Assembly (NCBI GenBank): GCA_031291055.1
Contig: JARLJU010000362.1
Location: forward strand, 186,001-250,000
DNA from: Rudaea sp.
Lineage (GTDB): Bacteria > Pseudomonadota > Gammaproteobacteria > Xanthomonadales > Rhodanobacteraceae
Direction of reading: 5' to 3'
Length of the DNA: 64,000 nt
Each line of letters opens with the position of its first letter. Positions within the stretch are counted from its first letter, which is position 1. The notes under the pieces are model-generated. The model searched no databases and had not been told where the DNA came from. It worked only from the letters and a program-made list of their open reading frames with translations. This document shows, piece by piece, positions 29,235 to 39,548 of the stretch. Both the position numbers and the translations under genes were made by a program.

Positions 29235-29510
29235 ATGTCGAAAATCGATATACGCCGCAAGCACGGAAAGTCCCTGAAAGCGGCCAAGGCCGCTGTCGAC
29301 AAGACGGCGGCGGCGATTGGCCGGAAATTCGGAATCCACAGCGAATGGGACGGCGACACCCTGAATTTTCATCGCACCGGCGGTAGCGGGCAAATCCATG
29401 TCACCAAAACGGAAGTCCGCGTGACAGCGGAACTTGGATTCTTCATGAGCGCGCTCAAACCGATGATAGAAACTGAAATCGAGCAGCAACTCGATGAAAA
29501 CTTCGGCTGA
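29235..29510 (+). CDS. Polyhydroxyalkanoic acid system protein (PHA granule region family)
   Basis: The 91-residue protein starts MSKIDIRRKHGKSLKAAK and has the family features: an alternating first strand and helix, DGDTLNFHRTGGSGQIHV near residue 43 and a C-terminal ELGFFMSALKPMIETEIEQQ. It matches the putative polyhydroxyalkanoic acid system family, which is usually close to PHA or phasin genes; a phasin gene follows 160 bases downstream. The exact biochemical role is not known. Confidence 0.82.
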   Translation: MSKIDIRRKHGKSLKAAKAAVDKTAAAIGRKFGIHSEWDGDTLNFHRTGGSGQIHVTKTEVRVTAELGFFMSALKPMIETEIEQQLDENFG

Positions 29511-29671
29511 TGGCCAAAGACCCCTGCCAGGCTTTTTTCAAGCGCAGCCAAATTTCCACATTGCAACTCCGTGGGTAGTGTGAATATTCTATCCGTCAAG
29601 ACTAGATTCCAGGCAGCAAGCGATTCCGGCCGATTGAGCCGGCACACCAGAACATTACGCGGAGGGGAACA

Positions 29672-30331
29672 ATGAGCAAGCCCAAACTCAAGACGAGGCC
29701 CAAAGCCAGACCGGCACCCAAGGTCAACGCCGCAGCCAAAGCCAAACCGAAACTCAAGGCCAGCCCCGCTGCTGCGACCGCGCACGAGAGCAAGGCCGTT
29801 GCCGGCAAATCGATCATGGAATCTGCGCAGCACATCTGGCTTGCCGGTCTGGGGGCATTTGCCAAGGCGCAAGGCGAAGGCAGCAAATTGTTCGACGCAC
29901 TGGTCAAGCAGGGTTCCAGCCTTGAACAGCAAACGCGCAAGATCGCGACGGGCAAGGTCGAAGAAGTGCGTGGAGCGGTGGAAAGCAGTGTCAGCCAGGT
30001 ACGCGAGCGCACCCAGGAAACCTGGGATCGTCTTGAGCAGGTGTTCGAAAGCCGTGTTTCGCACGCGCTCAGCAAGCTCGGCGTGCCAGGACGCAAGGAA
30101 CTGGACGAACTGCTCGCCCGCGTCGACGAACTCAACCGCGAAGTGAAGAAGCTCAATGGCAGCGCGCCGAAAACCAGTCTCGGCCGCGTCATGAGCAATA
30201 CGGTCAGGCGTGCCCGCGACGATCTGAGCGATCTGGCCAGAGAGCTCGAAGAAGCCCAACTGGCGGCCAAGTCGTCCGCGAAGCGCACCATCGCCAAGGT
30301 GAAGAAAACAATCCGGTCCGCAACCAGATAG
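29672..30331 (+). CDS. Phasin-family protein (PhaI/PhaF-like) with Lys-rich N-terminus
   Basis: The 219-residue protein has a basic, Ala/Lys/Pro-rich N-terminus (about residues 1-45, with repeated KPK and AKAK units) and then a phasin domain: HIWLAGLGAFAKAQGEGSKL followed by long helices with coiled-coil character. Phasins coat polyhydroxyalkanoate granules; PhaF-type members also bind DNA through a basic segment, which here is N-terminal. A ribosome-binding site GGAGGGG lies a few bases before the ATG. An intrinsic terminator follows. Confidence 0.85.
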   Translation: MSKPKLKTRPKARPAPKVNAAAKAKPKLKASPAAATAHESKAVAGKSIMESAQHIWLAGLGAFAKAQGEGSKLFDALVKQGSSLEQQTRKIATGKVEEVRGAVESSVSQVRERTQETWDRLEQVFESRVSHALSKLGVPGRKELDELLARVDELNREVKKLNGSAPKTSLGRVMSNTVRRARDDLSDLARELEEAQLAAKSSAKRTIAKVKKTIRSATR

Positions 30332-30358
30332 AGAATCACGACAGCTTGATTTTTCATA

Positions 30359-30425
30359 CCCGCCAGCAAGCACAACGCCGAAGGATCCCTCCCCCCAAGG
30401 CCTTGGCTGGCGGGTTTTTTGTTTC
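30359..30425 (+). terminator. Intrinsic terminator after the phasin gene
   Basis: CCCGCCAG near 30360 pairs with CTGGCGGG near 30410 and is followed at once by a run of T (TTTTTT). The stem is GC-rich with a long loop. It lies 28 bases after the phasin stop codon, in the right orientation for that gene. Confidence 0.75.
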
Positions 30426-30451
30426 CCGCCTGCCTCTGTTGCCACCGCGGG

Positions 30452-30853
30452 CGCAAGCAACCATCCCCTGAGTTGCCGTTCGCCATCCCTGGCTCACCAG
30501 AAAATGCCGCACGCGATGCTGGCGCATCGCGTAAGCACGTCATTTTCTACCGGATAATCCGCTCTTCACATCTGCCGCAACCGCTTTCGATCCATGCGCA
30601 CGCAAGCAGCCATCCCTGGGGAGTTGCCGTTCGCCATCCCTGGCTCACCAGAAAATGCCGCACGCGATGCTGGCGCATCGCGTAAGCACGTCATTTTTTA
30701 CCGGATAATCCGCTCTTCACATCTGCCGCAACCACTTTCGATCGATGCGCACGCAAGCAGCCATCCCTGGGGTATTGCCGTTCGCCATCCCTGGCTCACC
30801 AGAAAATGCCGCACGCGATGCTGGCGCATCGCGTAAGCACGTCATTTTCTACC
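30452..30853. repeat. Tandem array of a 151-bp repeat, about 2.7 copies, each with a 9-bp palindrome
   Basis: Three near-identical copies start near 30452, 30601 and 30752. Each has the perfect palindrome ACGCGATGC-TGGC-GCATCGCGT (at 30511, 30662 and 30813, 151 bases apart). The first copy lacks 2 bases near its start. The last copy is cut short, and its final CTA at 30849 is the stop codon of the fatty acyl-CoA reductase gene on the minus strand. The array therefore looks like duplication of that gene's 3' flanking region. There is no gene inside; ORFs across it translate the repeat three times. Confidence 0.9.
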
Positions 30854-32837
30854 AATGGATTCCGCGCATCAGGGAGGCGAACGCGACCTGTTCGCTGGTC
30901 GGCTCCTGTTGGATTTCGGAGCGGCCTTTCATGCCCTTGGATGCGGTCGAATCCGGGAACAGGCGGAACGCCGTGTTGATGATGATCTCGTAGGCGCGCG
31001 GCGCCAGCGCGTAGAGCACCTGGGCGAAAGTGCCCAGCCGCGTTGCCAGACGCACTGGCCGCTCGACGATAGCCTGTATCACGAAATCCGCCGCCTCTTC
31101 CGGCGACCACGTCGGCACCGCCTCATAGATCTTGGTGGGCGCGATCATCGGCGTTTTCACCAGCGGCATGTTGACCGTGGTGAAATTGATTCCGTTGTCG
31201 GAAAACTCGGCCTGGGCACAGCGCGAGAACGCATCCAGCGCCGCTTTCGAGGCGACGTACGCCGAAAACCGCGGGGCATTGGTCAGCACACCAATCGAGG
31301 AGATATTGATTATGTGCCCGCGCTGGCGCTCCGCCATGCCTGGCAGAAAACCCATTATCAGTCGCAGCGATCCGAAGTAATTCAATTGCATGGTGCGTTC
31401 GTAATCGTGGAAGCGATCGTAGCTGGCGGCTATCGCGCGGCGGATGGATCGCCCGGCGTTGTTGATCAGGATATCGACGCCCCCATGCTCGGCTAGAATC
31501 TTCTTCACCAGTTCGTCGCAAGCGGCAAGATCGGCCAGATCCGCGACATAGGCATGGCAAATGCCGCCGGCATCGGTGATCTCCTTGCGTGTCGCCTCGA
31601 GTTCATCAGCACTGCGCGCGCAGATCAGCATCTTCGCGCCGGCAGCCGCCACTTTCTGCGCGATGGCCTTGCCGATACCCGACGAGCCGCCGCTGATCAA
31701 GACGGTGCGGCCACGCACTTTGCCGGCCAGCGAATGGTCGATGAACAGATCCGGATCCAGATGACGTTCCCAGTAGTCCCACAGGCGCCAGGCGTAGTCC
31801 TGGATGTCGGGTACGCGGATTTTCGTGCCCATCAGCGCGCGTTCCGTTTCACGGCAGTCAAAGCGTGTCGGGTAATTGATCATCCTGATCGCATCGGCGG
31901 GTATGCCGAGATCGCGCAAAAGCACGCTGGTGAACCTTTTCACCGGCGGCAGGCTTGCCAATGCCTGTTTCACCATGGAAGGCACGAAGGCAAACATGCG
32001 CGCGTCCACGCGCATCGTCATCTGCGGCGCATGGCCGGCGCGGGCAAAGATGTTCAGCACTTCACCGATGCGACGCGGAGCCGGGTCGGTGATATGGAAA
32101 CAACCGCCATCGAGCCCCGGCTTGTGCGCAATATGGTCGATCGCGGCGGCAACGAAGTCCACCGGCACCAAATTGATGCGCCCGCCTTCAAGGCCGATCG
32201 TCGGCATCCACGGTGGCAGCGCCTGACGCAGCTTCTTCAATGTGCGGAAGAAATAGTAGGGTCCGTCGATCTTGTCCATTTCCCCGGTTTTTGAATTGCC
32301 GATGACCACACCCGGGCGATAGATTCGATGCGGTCGCGCCGATTCGCGCACCAGGGCCTCGGCGGCGTGCTTGGTCTTGAAGTACGGATGATCCAGATCC
32401 TCGGCCTCGTCGAACATGTCCTCGCGAAAGACGCCCGGATACATTCCCGCAACCGCGATCGAGCTGATGTGATGGAAACAGCCGGCCTTGAGCGCGTCGG
32501 CCAGTTGCAACGCATGCTGCGTGCCATCGACATTGGCCGTGGCCTGGCTTGCGGCATCGGCACCCAGATCGTAGATCGCAGCGAGATGGAAAAAGTGCTT
32601 GATCTTGCCGGTCAGCGCCTTGCGCTGCGCTGGCGACACACCCAGCGCCGACTTCGCCAGATCGCCGGTTACCGCAATCAGGCGTTCGCCGTCCTCGCCA
32701 TAGTTTGCGCGCAGCGCATCGAACTTGTGCAGCGATTCCTTGCGCACCAGGCAATGGATGTCACCCTTGCGCGCCAGCAGTTCCTCCAGCAGATGCCGGC
32801 CGATGAATCCTGTCGCTCCGGTCACGAAATACGTCAT
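30849..32837 (-). CDS. Two-domain fatty acyl-CoA/ACP reductase (alcohol-forming)
   Basis: The 662-residue protein joins an N-terminal extended SDR domain (TYFVTGATGFIGRHLLEELL at residues 2-21, then FHLAAIYDLG and the catalytic pair region HPYFKTKHAAE) to a C-terminal classical SDR (VLISGGSSGIGKAIAQKVAA near 372, INNAGRSIRR, ISSIGVLTNAPRFSAYVASK). Length, order and many segments (ERTMQLNYFGSLRLIMGF, VKTPMIAPTKIYEAVPT, EQVAFASLMRGIHW at the end) match the bacterial fatty acyl-CoA reductases of wax-ester makers such as Marinobacter. It should reduce fatty acyl-CoA to fatty alcohol with NADPH. The start at 32837 follows GGGGAGG. An acyl-CoA-binding protein and TetR regulator are divergent from it. 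Confidence 0.88.
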   Translation of the reverse strand: MTYFVTGATGFIGRHLLEELLARKGDIHCLVRKESLHKFDALRANYGEDGERLIAVTGDLAKSALGVSPAQRKALTGKIKHFFHLAAIYDLGADAASQATANVDGTQHALQLADALKAGCFHHISSIAVAGMYPGVFREDMFDEAEDLDHPYFKTKHAAEALVRESARPHRIYRPGVVIGNSKTGEMDKIDGPYYFFRTLKKLRQALPPWMPTIGLEGGRINLVPVDFVAAAIDHIAHKPGLDGGCFHITDPAPRRIGEVLNIFARAGHAPQMTMRVDARMFAFVPSMVKQALASLPPVKRFTSVLLRDLGIPADAIRMINYPTRFDCRETERALMGTKIRVPDIQDYAWRLWDYWERHLDPDLFIDHSLAGKVRGRTVLISGGSSGIGKAIAQKVAAAGAKMLICARSADELEATRKEITDAGGICHAYVADLADLAACDELVKKILAEHGGVDILINNAGRSIRRAIAASYDRFHDYERTMQLNYFGSLRLIMGFLPGMAERQRGHIINISSIGVLTNAPRFSAYVASKAALDAFSRCAQAEFSDNGINFTTVNMPLVKTPMIAPTKIYEAVPTWSPEEAADFVIQAIVERPVRLATRLGTFAQVLYALAPRAYEIIINTAFRLFPDSTASKGMKGRSEIQQEPTSEQVAFASLMRGIHW

Positions 32838-33198
32838 GTCGCCTCCCCTCAATCTTGCGTTATGTCCCACTGACGCGCTCTTGCGGCACACAGCGCTGCC
32901 GGCAAATCGGCAGCCCGATCAACCGGTTCGACAAGCGGGCTGCAGCTTGGCCGCCACTGCTCGTTTGAGAACCGTGGCAGGATGCCCGGCTTTTCAAACT
33001 CCGCATAAGATAGCCTGCGACTGTCGCCAATCAAAGTCGCGCCGAATCGACCAATGCCCCCTTGGTCGCGTTGACCGCTTTTTTTGCGCATGATACAAGC
33101 TCGCGCAGCATGTCCTTTGCCATGATCCGTGATGGCAGCAATGAAAAGCGGCCAACTTCGGTCGCGGGTTTCAAATCGAGCCAGTCCGGGGACGATCC

Positions 33199-33456
33199 AT
33201 GTCTGACCTGAAAGCCAAATTCGAGCAAGCCGCTGAAGACATCAAGAAACTGAGCGAGCGTCCGGACAACGATACGCTGCTCAAACTCTATGCGCTCTTC
33301 AAGCAAGGCTCCGACGGCGATGTCTCCGGCGCGAAGCCGGGCTTCTTCGATTTCGTCGGCACCGCCAAGTACGAAGCCTGGGGCAAGCTCAAAGGCATGA
33401 AGGCGGAGGAAGCAATGCAGAAGTACATCGACCTGGTGAAAAGACTCGGTAGCTAA
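33199..33456 (+). CDS. Acyl-CoA-binding protein
   Basis: The 85-residue protein is the four-helix ACBP fold at normal length. Visible family residues are LYALFKQGSDGDV near residue 31, KPGFFDFVGTAKYEAW near 46 and the basic Lys-Gly-Met segment LKGMKAEEAM. It carries acyl-CoA in the cytoplasm. ACBP is uncommon in bacteria, so its place next to a fatty acyl-CoA reductase and a TetR regulator suggests substrate supply for fatty alcohol or storage-lipid synthesis (inference). The 361-base space before it (32838-33198) has no gene and probably holds divergent promoters for it and the reductase. Confidence 0.93.
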   Translation: MSDLKAKFEQAAEDIKKLSERPDNDTLLKLYALFKQGSDGDVSGAKPGFFDFVGTAKYEAWGKLKGMKAEEAMQKYIDLVKRLGS

Positions 33457-33485
33457 CCAGAGGACGCTGCGCACGCAGTTTCGAG

Positions 33486-34121
33486 ATGGCTTCCAAGCAG
33501 ACGCGCGAACGCATCCTCGACGCCAGTCTTGCGATGTTCAATGCGCAGGGCGAACCCAACGTCACCACCAATCACATCGCCGACGAACTCGGCATCAGCC
33601 CCGGCAATCTCTACTACCACTACCGTAACAAGGACGACATCGTCGAGCAGTTGTTCGCGCGCTACGAATCGCAGATGGACCTGGCATTGCTTGTGCCGGA
33701 CGGCCGCCTGCCGAATCTCGAAGACATCTGGCTGCAGTTGCATCTCGTATTCGAGTGCATGTGGACCTTCAGATTCCTTTATCGCGATCTGGTCGATATC
33801 GTCTTGCGCAACCGCAAGCTGAAACAGCATTTCGCGCGCATCCTCAACCGCGCCTCCGCCAGTGCCGAGCAGGTATTGAAGGGCCTGGCGCGAGCCGAGA
33901 TCCTGCGCGCCACGCCCGACGAAATCCGCGCCACCGCCGAAAACATCTTGCTGGTCACCACCTTCTGGCTAAACTACAACGCCGTCCGCGGCGCACGTCC
34001 CGATGCCAACCAGGAAGACCTCACGCACGGCATCTATCAGGTGATGTTGCTGATCGCGCCATTCCTGCGCGATGCGGAGCGCGTTCATCTGAACACGCTG
34101 GCGGGCGCATACCGGCGCTGA
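33486..34121 (+). CDS. TetR-family transcriptional regulator
   Basis: The 211-residue protein has the N-terminal TetR helix-turn-helix: RERILDASLAMFNAQGEPNV then TNHIADELGISPGNLYYHYR, residues 7-47. The C-terminal ligand domain (about 70-205) is helical and shows no identifying residues. It is 29 bases downstream of the acyl-CoA-binding protein gene, so it is likely in the same transcript and likely to respond to acyl-CoA or a related lipid and control this cluster. That regulatory link is inference from position. Confidence 0.88.
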   Translation: MASKQTRERILDASLAMFNAQGEPNVTTNHIADELGISPGNLYYHYRNKDDIVEQLFARYESQMDLALLVPDGRLPNLEDIWLQLHLVFECMWTFRFLYRDLVDIVLRNRKLKQHFARILNRASASAEQVLKGLARAEILRATPDEIRATAENILLVTTFWLNYNAVRGARPDANQEDLTHGIYQVMLLIAPFLRDAERVHLNTLAGAYRR

Positions 34122-34532
34122 GACACCGGGCCCGCAATGCATTGATGGTTAACGCTTGCTACTCCGCATCCAGGCTGACGTCGGCCACGAACGTGCCCAC
34201 AACGATCGTGGCGATAGTCGATCGCGTCGACCACATCCGAGCTTTGCTGCTCCAGTAAAACATGACTCTGCGCCGGCGCCGCGGCTTGCGCAGGTGCCAG
34301 ACTGGCAAGGAGAAGAAAACCAGACAGCGGGCTGACTGCGTCGCATGACTTCTCCAAGATGTGGCGATAAGGGATAACAGATACCCGGAATACAGCAGCG
34401 GGACGACGGCCAAGCGAACACTCGAAGATGCAGCGAAGAGGACGTGCGCGGACGCTGCCGAATATCAAGCAAAAAAAACGGCCGCGCAAGGCGACCGCAA
34501 AATTGACTGTGGAGCGTTGTTTAGCCTGATGA
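34122..34532. other. 411-base stretch without a supported gene
   Basis: Minus-strand frames here contain a signal-peptide-like stretch (SGFLLLASLAPAQAAAPAQ) near 34280-34330, but the frame runs on into arginine-rich sequence with no recognisable domain and no good ribosome-binding site. It could be the remnant of a small exported protein. I see no RNA gene or repeat. Confidence 0.4.
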
Positions 34533-34925
34533 CTACTTCGCGGTCTTGAGCTGACGGCTGAGCGCGGCGACGCGTTGGGTCAGTTCTTCGACATCGGCCT
34601 TTGACGGAATGCCGAGCTGTGCCAGTGCCAAGGCAACGCCGCGCTGGATCGTGGCGCCCGCCTTCTTTGTGTTGCTCTTGAAGCGTGCGCGCAACGGCGC
34701 GATCACGCCCTTGACCTGCGCCTTGGTATCGGTGCCGATTTCCCTGGCGAGCTTCCGTGTGCGTGCCTGGAAATCCTTGCCTTCCACGATCAGGCCGGCG
34801 TACAGATCACCACCCTGCTTCTGGGCGATGGATACCGCACCTAGTCCAGCCAGCCAGAGCGAGCGCGCCTTGTCCACCGGAGCTGCGGTCGTCGTCTGCC
34901 TGCTTTTGATTTTCTTTGTCGCCAT
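34533..34925 (-). CDS. Short phasin-family protein
   Basis: The 130-residue protein begins with a short basic segment and then the phasin motif ARSLWLAGLGAVSIAQKQGG near residue 19, parallel to the one in the longer phasin at 29672. The rest is helical with a C-terminal coiled coil (LTQRVAALSRQLKTAK). It probably binds polyhydroxyalkanoate or other lipid inclusions. The start at 34925 follows GAGGTG. It lies next to zipA but is probably transcribed alone. Confidence 0.8.
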   Translation of the reverse strand: MATKKIKSRQTTTAAPVDKARSLWLAGLGAVSIAQKQGGDLYAGLIVEGKDFQARTRKLAREIGTDTKAQVKGVIAPLRARFKSNTKKAGATIQRGVALALAQLGIPSKADVEELTQRVAALSRQLKTAK

Positions 34926-35028
34926 TGCGTCACCTCTCATGCATGTCGGAAAATTCGCCGCTGCGCGACGAGAATTCCAACATAGCCGGCGCGTCTAGAA
35001 CAATCACACTAGGCGTGACGCGGCTGGC

Positions 35029-35805
35029 TCAACGCATGCGGATCTGATTGCGTTCCTGCTTGCGGTCGTAGGCGCGCAGCTCGTCGCGGATGTGGGCCAC
35101 GCGCTGGCGGCCGAGTGCGTTGCGTTCTTCATCGAGCACGTTCGCATCGAGCAATTCGGCCAGCCGGTGCGCGGTCGGCAACATCGCATCCCAGGCATCG
35201 AGTGCCGACAACGGACCCGGCAAGGCCATGAAGAAACTCACACCAGGGGTCTGCAGCTCGTCGATGTGGCGCATGTCGAAACTGCCCGGCTTGATCATGT
35301 TCGCCATGCTGAACACGGGCCCGGCTTCGGACTTGCCCGATACGAGGCGATGAAAGATGCCCATGTCGCCGAACATCAGCCCGGCTTTCTCCGCGGCGAC
35401 GACCAGGTTCGACCCATGCATGAATTCGCCGTCACGCGCAGCGACGAACAGAGTGACGATGCGCTCGATCGGTAGCGCCGGCCGCGCGCCGGGCCGCGGT
35501 CCCTTGTGCTGCACGGGTTCATCGGCCTGACCCGTATCGGCCGCGCCTTCACTACGCTTGGCCACGATCGCCGAACCCAGACGCTCGAGTTCCGCATGCA
35601 TATCCACGTCCAGTTCGCCCTGGGCAGGCTCGGCATTTCCATCCAGCGTCGGCTCAACCCGCTCGCCGCCGCGCTGGAACAAGGTTCGCTTGCCCTGCCC
35701 TTTTTTGCTTGGACGGCCGAAGAAATAGATCAAGCCAAAGATCACTGCGCCGATAACGGCAATGATGATGCGCAGTTCGTTCGTGCTCAGACCTTGCGAT
35801 TCCAT
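35029..35805 (-). CDS. zipA: Cell division protein ZipA
   Basis: The 258-residue protein has the ZipA layout: an N-terminal membrane anchor (IIIAVIGAVIFGLIYFFG, residues 12-29), a charged linker and a C-terminal FtsZ-binding domain (about 120-250) with MHGSNLVVAAEKAGLMFGDM, FSMANMIKPGSFD and TPGVSFFMALPGP. It tethers FtsZ filaments to the inner membrane during division. The gene follows smc on the same strand, a conserved gammaproteobacterial arrangement. Confidence 0.93.
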   Translation of the reverse strand: MESQGLSTNELRIIIAVIGAVIFGLIYFFGRPSKKGQGKRTLFQRGGERVEPTLDGNAEPAQGELDVDMHAELERLGSAIVAKRSEGAADTGQADEPVQHKGPRPGARPALPIERIVTLFVAARDGEFMHGSNLVVAAEKAGLMFGDMGIFHRLVSGKSEAGPVFSMANMIKPGSFDMRHIDELQTPGVSFFMALPGPLSALDAWDAMLPTAHRLAELLDANVLDEERNALGRQRVAHIRDELRAYDRKQERNQIRMR

Positions 35806-35921
35806 CGGCGCCTACTCATGCAAGTGAAAACCGTCGTGGACGGAGCGCAGCAAACGGAGTGTACAAGCAGTACATGAGGATTCCGAGCACCGTCGGCAAC
35901 AATGTCGGGCGCAGCAGGTTT

Positions 35922-38900
35922 TCAGGCAGCTCCGGCGAGTTTCGCCGCTTCCGCCAGGTCCACCTGCACCAGACGCGAGACACCCGGCTCGCGCATGGTC
36001 ACGCCGCACAACTGGCTGGCGGCTTCCATCGTCGCCTTGTTGTGCGTGACGAACAGGAACTGCACGCGCTCGCTCATCTCGGTGACCAGCTGCGAGAAGC
36101 GGCCGACATTGGCCTCGTCCAGCGGCGCATCGACTTCGTCGAGCAGGCAGAACGGCGCCGGATTCAGACGGAAGATGGAGAACACCAGCGCGACCGCGCT
36201 GAGCGCTTTTTCACCGCCCGACAGAAGCGAGATATTGGATACGCGCTTGCCCGGCGGGCGCGCCATGATCGAAACACCCGAGTCGAGCAGATCTTCACCG
36301 ATCAGTTCGAGGTAGGCGTGGCCGCCGCCGAACAGACGCGGGAACAATTCCTGCAAGCCGGTGTTGACCCGATCGAAGGTTTCCTTGAAGCGCTGCCTGG
36401 TTTCGCGGTCGATTTTCTTTATCGCGCCTTCCAGCGTTTCCAGCGCGGTGTTGAGATCGGCCAGTTGCGCGTCGAGATAGGTCTTGCGCTGCGATTGCTC
36501 GTCGTACTCGGAGATCGCGGCAAGATTTACCGGCTCCAGACGCTTGATCTTCGCTTCGATCACGTCGAGCTGTTCCTGCCACTCGGTCGGTTCTGCACCG
36601 GTCGGCAACGCCTCGAGCACCGAAGCCAGATCATGGCCGGCGGACGTGATCGCTTCGTGCAGTTGCTGCGCACGCAATTGCAGCCCCTGGTGCGCAAGGC
36701 GCCGCTCGGCGTGTGCTTCGCGCTCCTGGCCGAGCAGATGTTCAACACGGTGGCGTTCCTGTTCGTAGCCGCGGAATTCGTTGTCGCGTTCTTCCAGGGC
36801 CTGACGCGCTTCGACCAGTTGCCTGTCGACGAGCAGGCGCTGATTCAGATAGGTCTGACGTTCAGCATCAAGATCGGCGAGCGGGCTGTGGCCGGATTCA
36901 AGCTGTTGCGAAATTTCCGCGCGGCGCGATTGCAGTTGCGCGAGCTGGCCGTGCATGCGCTCCAGTGCTTGTTCCAGCGAGGCAACGGCCGAACGTTTGG
37001 ATTCCAGTCCAAGCGCCAGTTGATGCACCTGTTCGCCGGCTTCGCGCGCGTTCATGCGCGCTTCTTCGCGCGCTTCGAGCAGGCGCCGACGTTCGCCGTC
37101 CAGATGCTGGCGCAATTGTTCCAGGTCGCCCATGCGCGACACCGCCTGTTCCAGGCGCGCGCGCGCCTCGCGCGTCTGCGCCTGGTCGCTTTCGACCCGG
37201 GTTTCGAGTTCGGCGATTTCCTGGTCGACTTTGGCCAGGCGCGCCTGCGCCGTTTCGACCTTGCCGCGCTGGCTTTGCAACTGTCCGGCCAGTTCGGCGG
37301 CGCGGCGATGGGTGACGTAAAGCTCGCGCTGCGCATCGTCGCGTGCGCGTTCGGCATCGGCCTTGCGTGCCTTGAGTGCATCGATTTCGCTGCCCAGGGT
37401 TTCCACCCGCGCCTGCAGAGTATCGATCTGCTGCTTCAGCGTATGTATCTCTCGTTCGCGCGCCAGCGACCCGGCCTGAGCAGCACGGCGCAGCACGCGC
37501 GCGAATCCAGCGCCCAACCATTCGCCGTCGCGCGTGATCACCGACTCATGCAGCGCGAGATGCGCGGCGATCGAGCGCGCTTCGTCCAGGGACTGAGCAA
37601 CGCGCACCTGCGACAAAATGCCGACTGCGGCGTCCGGGCCGCGTACATGTGCGCCAAGTGTGCCTGCGTCGCCGGATCTGGAATTCACATCCGCGATCAA
37701 GGCGATATTGGCTTCGCGCAGGCCAGCCAGGTCGTTGACGTACGCGTGCGGCGCATCGGTCAACACGCCTTCGAGCAGACCGGCGAGCACAGTTTCCACT
37801 GCCGTTTCCCAACCTGCGTCGACATCGATCATTTCGCCCAGACGGCGCGATTTATCCAGGCCCAACCGCGCCAGCCATTCGCCAGCGGCCGACTTTTCCT
37901 GGCCCAGAGCCGCGTGCTGCAGCGCTTCCAGCGACGCCAGACGTCCGCGCAAGCGCTGCAGTTCCGTGCGCGCGTCATTCAGCGCAGCGGCAGTCGTGCG
38001 CTCCATCTCGTGCAACTGTTCGTGCGCGACTCGGCGCTCATCGAGCAATGACGTGCAGGTTTCCACCTTGTCGCGATGCGAGTCGTGCTCACCGGCAATG
38101 CGCTCGGCGTCCGCGGTCAACGCATTGAAATCGGCCGCACGTTTTTCCTCGTGCAAGCTCTCAAGGCGGCGCCCGCTTTCCAGCGACTGTTTGTCCAGAT
38201 AATCCAGGCGCGTACGCTCGACTTCTGCCGCCTGCGCCGCCTGGGCGCCAGATTTCGCGTAGACATCCCATTGGCTCTGCCACTCGGCCAGCTTGGCCTC
38301 GGCTTCGCGCAGGATTTCGGCCGTCGAGGTTGCGGCATCATTCAACGTCGCCAGCCGTGGATCGCCATCGGCCAGCGCCAGGCGCAGGGTTTCAATCTGT
38401 TCTCGGTCGGCGCCGATATGTTCATTGAGTTCCGCGTACGCGCGTTCGGTTTCCTGGCGCGCACGTTCCAGACGCTCGCCCAACTCGCGATTGTGCTGAA
38501 TCTGCTGCTCGACACGCGCAATCTCGCCGCCGACGCGATAGACCTCGGCCTGCACGCGATTCAAATGCTCGCCGGCGCTCTGGTGGCGTTCGCGCTGGCT
38601 TTCGATCTGAGCCTCGATCTGGCGCTGATCGGCGACCAGGCTTTCGATGCCGGTCTCGGCATGACGCATGGCCGTTCCGTGCTCATCCAGCTCAGTCGCG
38701 ATCGCACGATAGTGAAGTCCGCGCATTTCCGCTTCGCGGCGCGTCTGCTCGTCCTTTAGCTCCTGCCAGCGCTTGGCCGCCTTGGCCTGACGATTCAGGT
38801 GCTCCAGCTGCTTGTCGACTTCCTCGCGTACATCGTTCAGGCGCTCGAGGTTTTCGCGCGTGGCCTTGATGCGGCTCTCGGTTTCCTTGCGCCGTTCCTT

Positions 38901-39419
38901 GTATTTGGAAATTCCGGCAGCCTCCTCCAGATGGCCGCGCAACTCGTCCGGATGCGCCGAGATGATCTCCGAGATCATGCCCTGCTCGATGATCGAGTAG
39001 CTGCGCGCACCCAGACCGGTGCCGAGGAACAGATCGGTGATGTCGCGGCGGCGGCAGCGCCCACCGTTCAGAAAATATTGCGACTGGCCATCGCGGCTGG
39101 CAGTGCGTTTGACCGAGATTTCGTTGTACTTGGCAAATTCGCCGACGACCAGGCCATCGGAGTTGTCGAAGATCAGTTCGACCGTCGCACTGCCTACCGG
39201 CTTGCGCCCGGTCGATCCTGAGAAGATGACGTCGGTCAGTGCGTCACCGCGCAGGCGGCTGGCCGCGCTTTCGCCCATCACCCAGCGGATCGCATCGATG
39301 ATATTCGACTTGCCGCAGCCATTCGGGCCGACCACGCCGGTCATGTTGGTCGGCAGGTGCAGCACGGTCGGATCGACGAAGGATTTGAATCCGGACAGCT
39401 TGATCGTAGTCAGTCGCAT
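35922..39419 (-). CDS. smc: Chromosome partition protein Smc
   Basis: The 1,165-residue protein has the full SMC layout: N-terminal ATPase half with [20 protein letters not shown] near residue 30, a long coiled coil, a hinge near 515-630, a returning coiled coil and a C-terminal half with [20 protein letters not shown] and [16 protein letters not shown]. It forms a dimer that organises and separates chromosomes with ScpA and ScpB, which are not in this window. Length is normal. It is 116 bases upstream of zipA. Confidence 0.97.
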   Translation of the reverse strand: MRLTTIKLSGFKSFVDPTVLHLPTNMTGVVGPNGCGKSNIIDAIRWVMGESAASRLRGDALTDVIFSGSTGRKPVGSATVELIFDNSDGLVVGEFAKYNEISVKRTASRDGQSQYFLNGGRCRRRDITDLFLGTGLGARSYSIIEQGMISEIISAHPDELRGHLEEAAGISKYKERRKETESRIKATRENLERLNDVREEVDKQLEHLNRQAKAAKRWQELKDEQTRREAEMRGLHYRAIATELDEHGTAMRHAETGIESLVADQRQIEAQIESQRERHQSAGEHLNRVQAEVYRVGGEIARVEQQIQHNRELGERLERARQETERAYAELNEHIGADREQIETLRLALADGDPRLATLNDAATSTAEILREAEAKLAEWQSQWDVYAKSGAQAAQAAEVERTRLDYLDKQSLESGRRLESLHEEKRAADFNALTADAERIAGEHDSHRDKVETCTSLLDERRVAHEQLHEMERTTAAALNDARTELQRLRGRLASLEALQHAALGQEKSAAGEWLARLGLDKSRRLGEMIDVDAGWETAVETVLAGLLEGVLTDAPHAYVNDLAGLREANIALIADVNSRSGDAGTLGAHVRGPDAAVGILSQVRVAQSLDEARSIAAHLALHESVITRDGEWLGAGFARVLRRAAQAGSLAREREIHTLKQQIDTLQARVETLGSEIDALKARKADAERARDDAQRELYVTHRRAAELAGQLQSQRGKVETAQARLAKVDQEIAELETRVESDQAQTREARARLEQAVSRMGDLEQLRQHLDGERRRLLEAREEARMNAREAGEQVHQLALGLESKRSAVASLEQALERMHGQLAQLQSRRAEISQQLESGHSPLADLDAERQTYLNQRLLVDRQLVEARQALEERDNEFRGYEQERHRVEHLLGQEREAHAERRLAHQGLQLRAQQLHEAITSAGHDLASVLEALPTGAEPTEWQEQLDVIEAKIKRLEPVNLAAISEYDEQSQRKTYLDAQLADLNTALETLEGAIKKIDRETRQRFKETFDRVNTGLQELFPRLFGGGHAYLELIGEDLLDSGVSIMARPPGKRVSNISLLSGGEKALSAVALVFSIFRLNPAPFCLLDEVDAPLDEANVGRFSQLVTEMSERVQFLFVTHNKATMEAASQLCGVTMREPGVSRLVQVDLAEAAKLAGAA

Positions 39420-39548
39420 CAGTTGAACGCATCTTGGGCGATCCGTCGGGATCGCGTGGGTAACCAGGGAAGTTGCCGGCGGCGGAGGCTTCCGCTACCG
39501 TGGCGCCCCCGTCATCGCGGGTCAGCACCTTCGCAGGAGTCCAGCACC

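Noticed and set aside
30452-30853. CRISPR array
   Set aside because: The units are 151 bp and adjacent without unique spacers, and no cas genes are near.
34085-34489. Small exported protein on the minus strand
   Set aside because: There is only a signal-like stretch, no ribosome-binding site, and the frame changes character after about 30 residues; support is too weak.
35859-38051. 730-residue ORF on the plus strand
   Set aside because: It is antisense to smc, with low-complexity Arg/Phe/Gln composition and no domain.
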